Below are positions 56,583 to 64,000 of a stretch of DNA of 64,000 bases, one piece after another. Source of the DNA: Litomosoides sigmodontis (lineage: Eukaryota; Nematoda; Chromadorea; Rhabditida; Onchocercidae); NCBI GenBank assembly GCA_963070105.1, contig OY718804.1:186001-250000 (forward strand), read 5' to 3'. The position numbers and the translations under genes are program-made. Under the pieces are notes generated by a model. The model worked only from the letters and a program-made list of their open reading frames with translations. It searched no databases and had not been told where the DNA came from. The number at the start of each line of letters is the position of its first letter. The stretch's first letter is position 1.

Positions 56583-57956
56583 CCTGAAAGGAAAGGAAAT
56601 ACTTCGATAGTAAAAGCTATTTAATGTTTGATTATGAATGTGACGTACACAGGTCCAAAGTAAATCAGCGCAGAAGAGAAAGTAATAACAGAAAAATGGA
56701 GGAAAAGAAATCAAGAAAAGAAAAAGAAAAAAAGTGAATTCTCGGGAATACTACGTACTTAACAATATGAAGTAAATAATGAAGTAAATGACGATAAAGA
56801 AAAGAAAAACGAATAGTTTATGTTAAGCATGCAAAATTATTCGCAAACAGCACTTTCAGTATGAAAGCCACTGCATTATCAAGAAGTTTGGAATCCGAAA
56901 TTTGTGGGTAAATAAATGAGGGTAATCATTGAAATACTGAAGTATACTGGAAGAGGTACGAAGCGACTAAAATTCTCCTGGAGAGTCCTGGATAAAACGC
57001 GCTGTTGAGAACATCGAGAATGTGTAGAAGAAGGAAAAAAAGATGCTAATTGTGGGCATTCGCTTAATAAAACCTGCATAACAAATTTGCGCCTTGGAAC
57101 AGCTGGTGAGGCAGTTAAGAACAGGAAGTTAAGTGCGACAAAAGATGATTTCACAGCTTCTGCTAACCTTCACACCTACCACTAAACAACCCCATCAGTT
57201 CAAGTCAAAAAACCAAAAACTATGAAAACGAAAATGATCAAACCAGATTTGACGGCCTGAATCGAAGTTCTTTGTGTAAACAAGCTGTCTCATAGTTAGC
57301 TAATTCCATTTTTAGAACGGTCGACTTCCGTTAAAGACGCTAGTGGCGAGTTTAAATTTATTTGGAGTTTTGCTTTAATTACTTCGTGTCCCATGTGTGC
57401 TAGTCGCATTAGTTTGTCAATTTTTCAAGAAGAGGTATAATGAAGGAACGAGATAAATGTAAACTTGTTAATACTAAGTAGCAAAACAAAGATTCTAGCT
57501 GTCTTTGTCGGTTGAAAGTAAATTGATTGTTGGATTTTTTTAAACACTAAAATCTTTCGATAGCTTTGAAATGAGTGCTACGTAGGTCGAGACATATATG
57601 GGGATGGGATAGATTTTGCAGACATAGTCCAACCTATCCCTAATCTAAAATGTAGTTGATGTGCGAAAACGTATATTAACGTATATTAAAAGAAAGTGGC
57701 TAAGATCTTAAAAAGAAAGGCGGAGGGGAAGGGTCCCTTAAGCTAGAAAGTTATTACTGTGGTAAGGTATAACACTTTGATGTTGAAGTGTGCTTAGAAT
57801 TTCATTACTGCATATTACACAAGTCTAATGTGTACTTATGTTTTATCAACTTTTGTTGATCTCTGTAAACTTTTAGATGGTATAAATCTTGCTTCATTAT
57901 CAATGGATCGATATTTGTCTGTTCTAGCGGAAGAATCGGTTGGTATTTAGATTATA
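56583..57956. promoter_or_regulatory. Divergent intergenic region between the MADF gene and furry
   Basis: The two genes run away from each other across 1.37 kb with no supported exon in between, so both promoters, and at least one 5' UTR exon of the MADF gene, must be here. I see no TATA box or other element that I could assign. An ORF at 56879-57154 on the minus strand has no domain signal. Confidence 0.4.

Positions 57957-64000
<6,044 letters not shown>

Overview
This is a eukaryotic (animal) genome window, AT-rich, with many-exon genes, consensus GT-AG introns mostly 45-300 bp long and large microsatellites. The gene set (Dachsous-type cadherin, OSCP1, MADF-domain protein, Furry) is metazoan. 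The compact introns and AT-rich spacers suggest a nematode, with an enoplean (whipworm-like, Trichuris-type) genome as my best guess. That assignment is an inference, not something read directly. Gene models were built by hand from six-frame translation, splice-site inspection and exon phase bookkeeping.

Layout. (1) 0.9-8 kb: two minus-strand multi-exon genes that I cannot name with confidence. The first (about 0.93-5.2 kb) has Tudor-like segments. The second (6.63-7.9 kb) is a small basic protein. (2) 8.86-11.34 kb: a 2.5 kb ATT-rich array whose repeat unit changes from 10 bp to 13 bp to a pure 3 bp triplet. (3) 13.5-36.7 kb: one very large plus-strand gene of 50 exons. It encodes a 2849-residue type I membrane cadherin with a signal peptide, about 24 cadherin repeats, one transmembrane helix and a 206-residue tail, and is most like Dachsous. 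A 5.2 kb intron holds a complete eight-exon OSCP1 gene on the opposite strand (20924-23133). (4) 36.7-46.3 kb: gene-poor, with a 120 bp (AT)n tract and a 1.3 kb (AAT)n array. (5) 46.3-48.7 kb: a four-exon secreted protein with one EGF domain close in pattern to EGF-receptor ligands, an acidic middle and a hydrophobic C-terminus. (6) 48.7-54 kb: mostly non-coding, with one good tRNA-Ser(CGA) and a decayed tRNA-Ser-like copy. (7) 54.0-56.6 kb, minus: a four-exon gene joining an N-terminal MADF domain to about 500 residues of unrecognised, probably helical protein. (8) 57.96 kb to the right edge, plus: the first 20 exons of Furry, cut by the window end.

How they work together. There is no operon-like logic here. 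Dachsous (polarity, upstream of Hippo) and Furry (scaffold of the NDR/Trc kinases, cell and neurite morphogenesis) act in related pathways, but 21 kb and two unrelated genes separate them, so their linkage may be chance. The MADF gene and furry are divergent and may share the 1.4 kb between them as a promoter region. I found no CRISPR, prokaryotic or viral element and no intact transposon.
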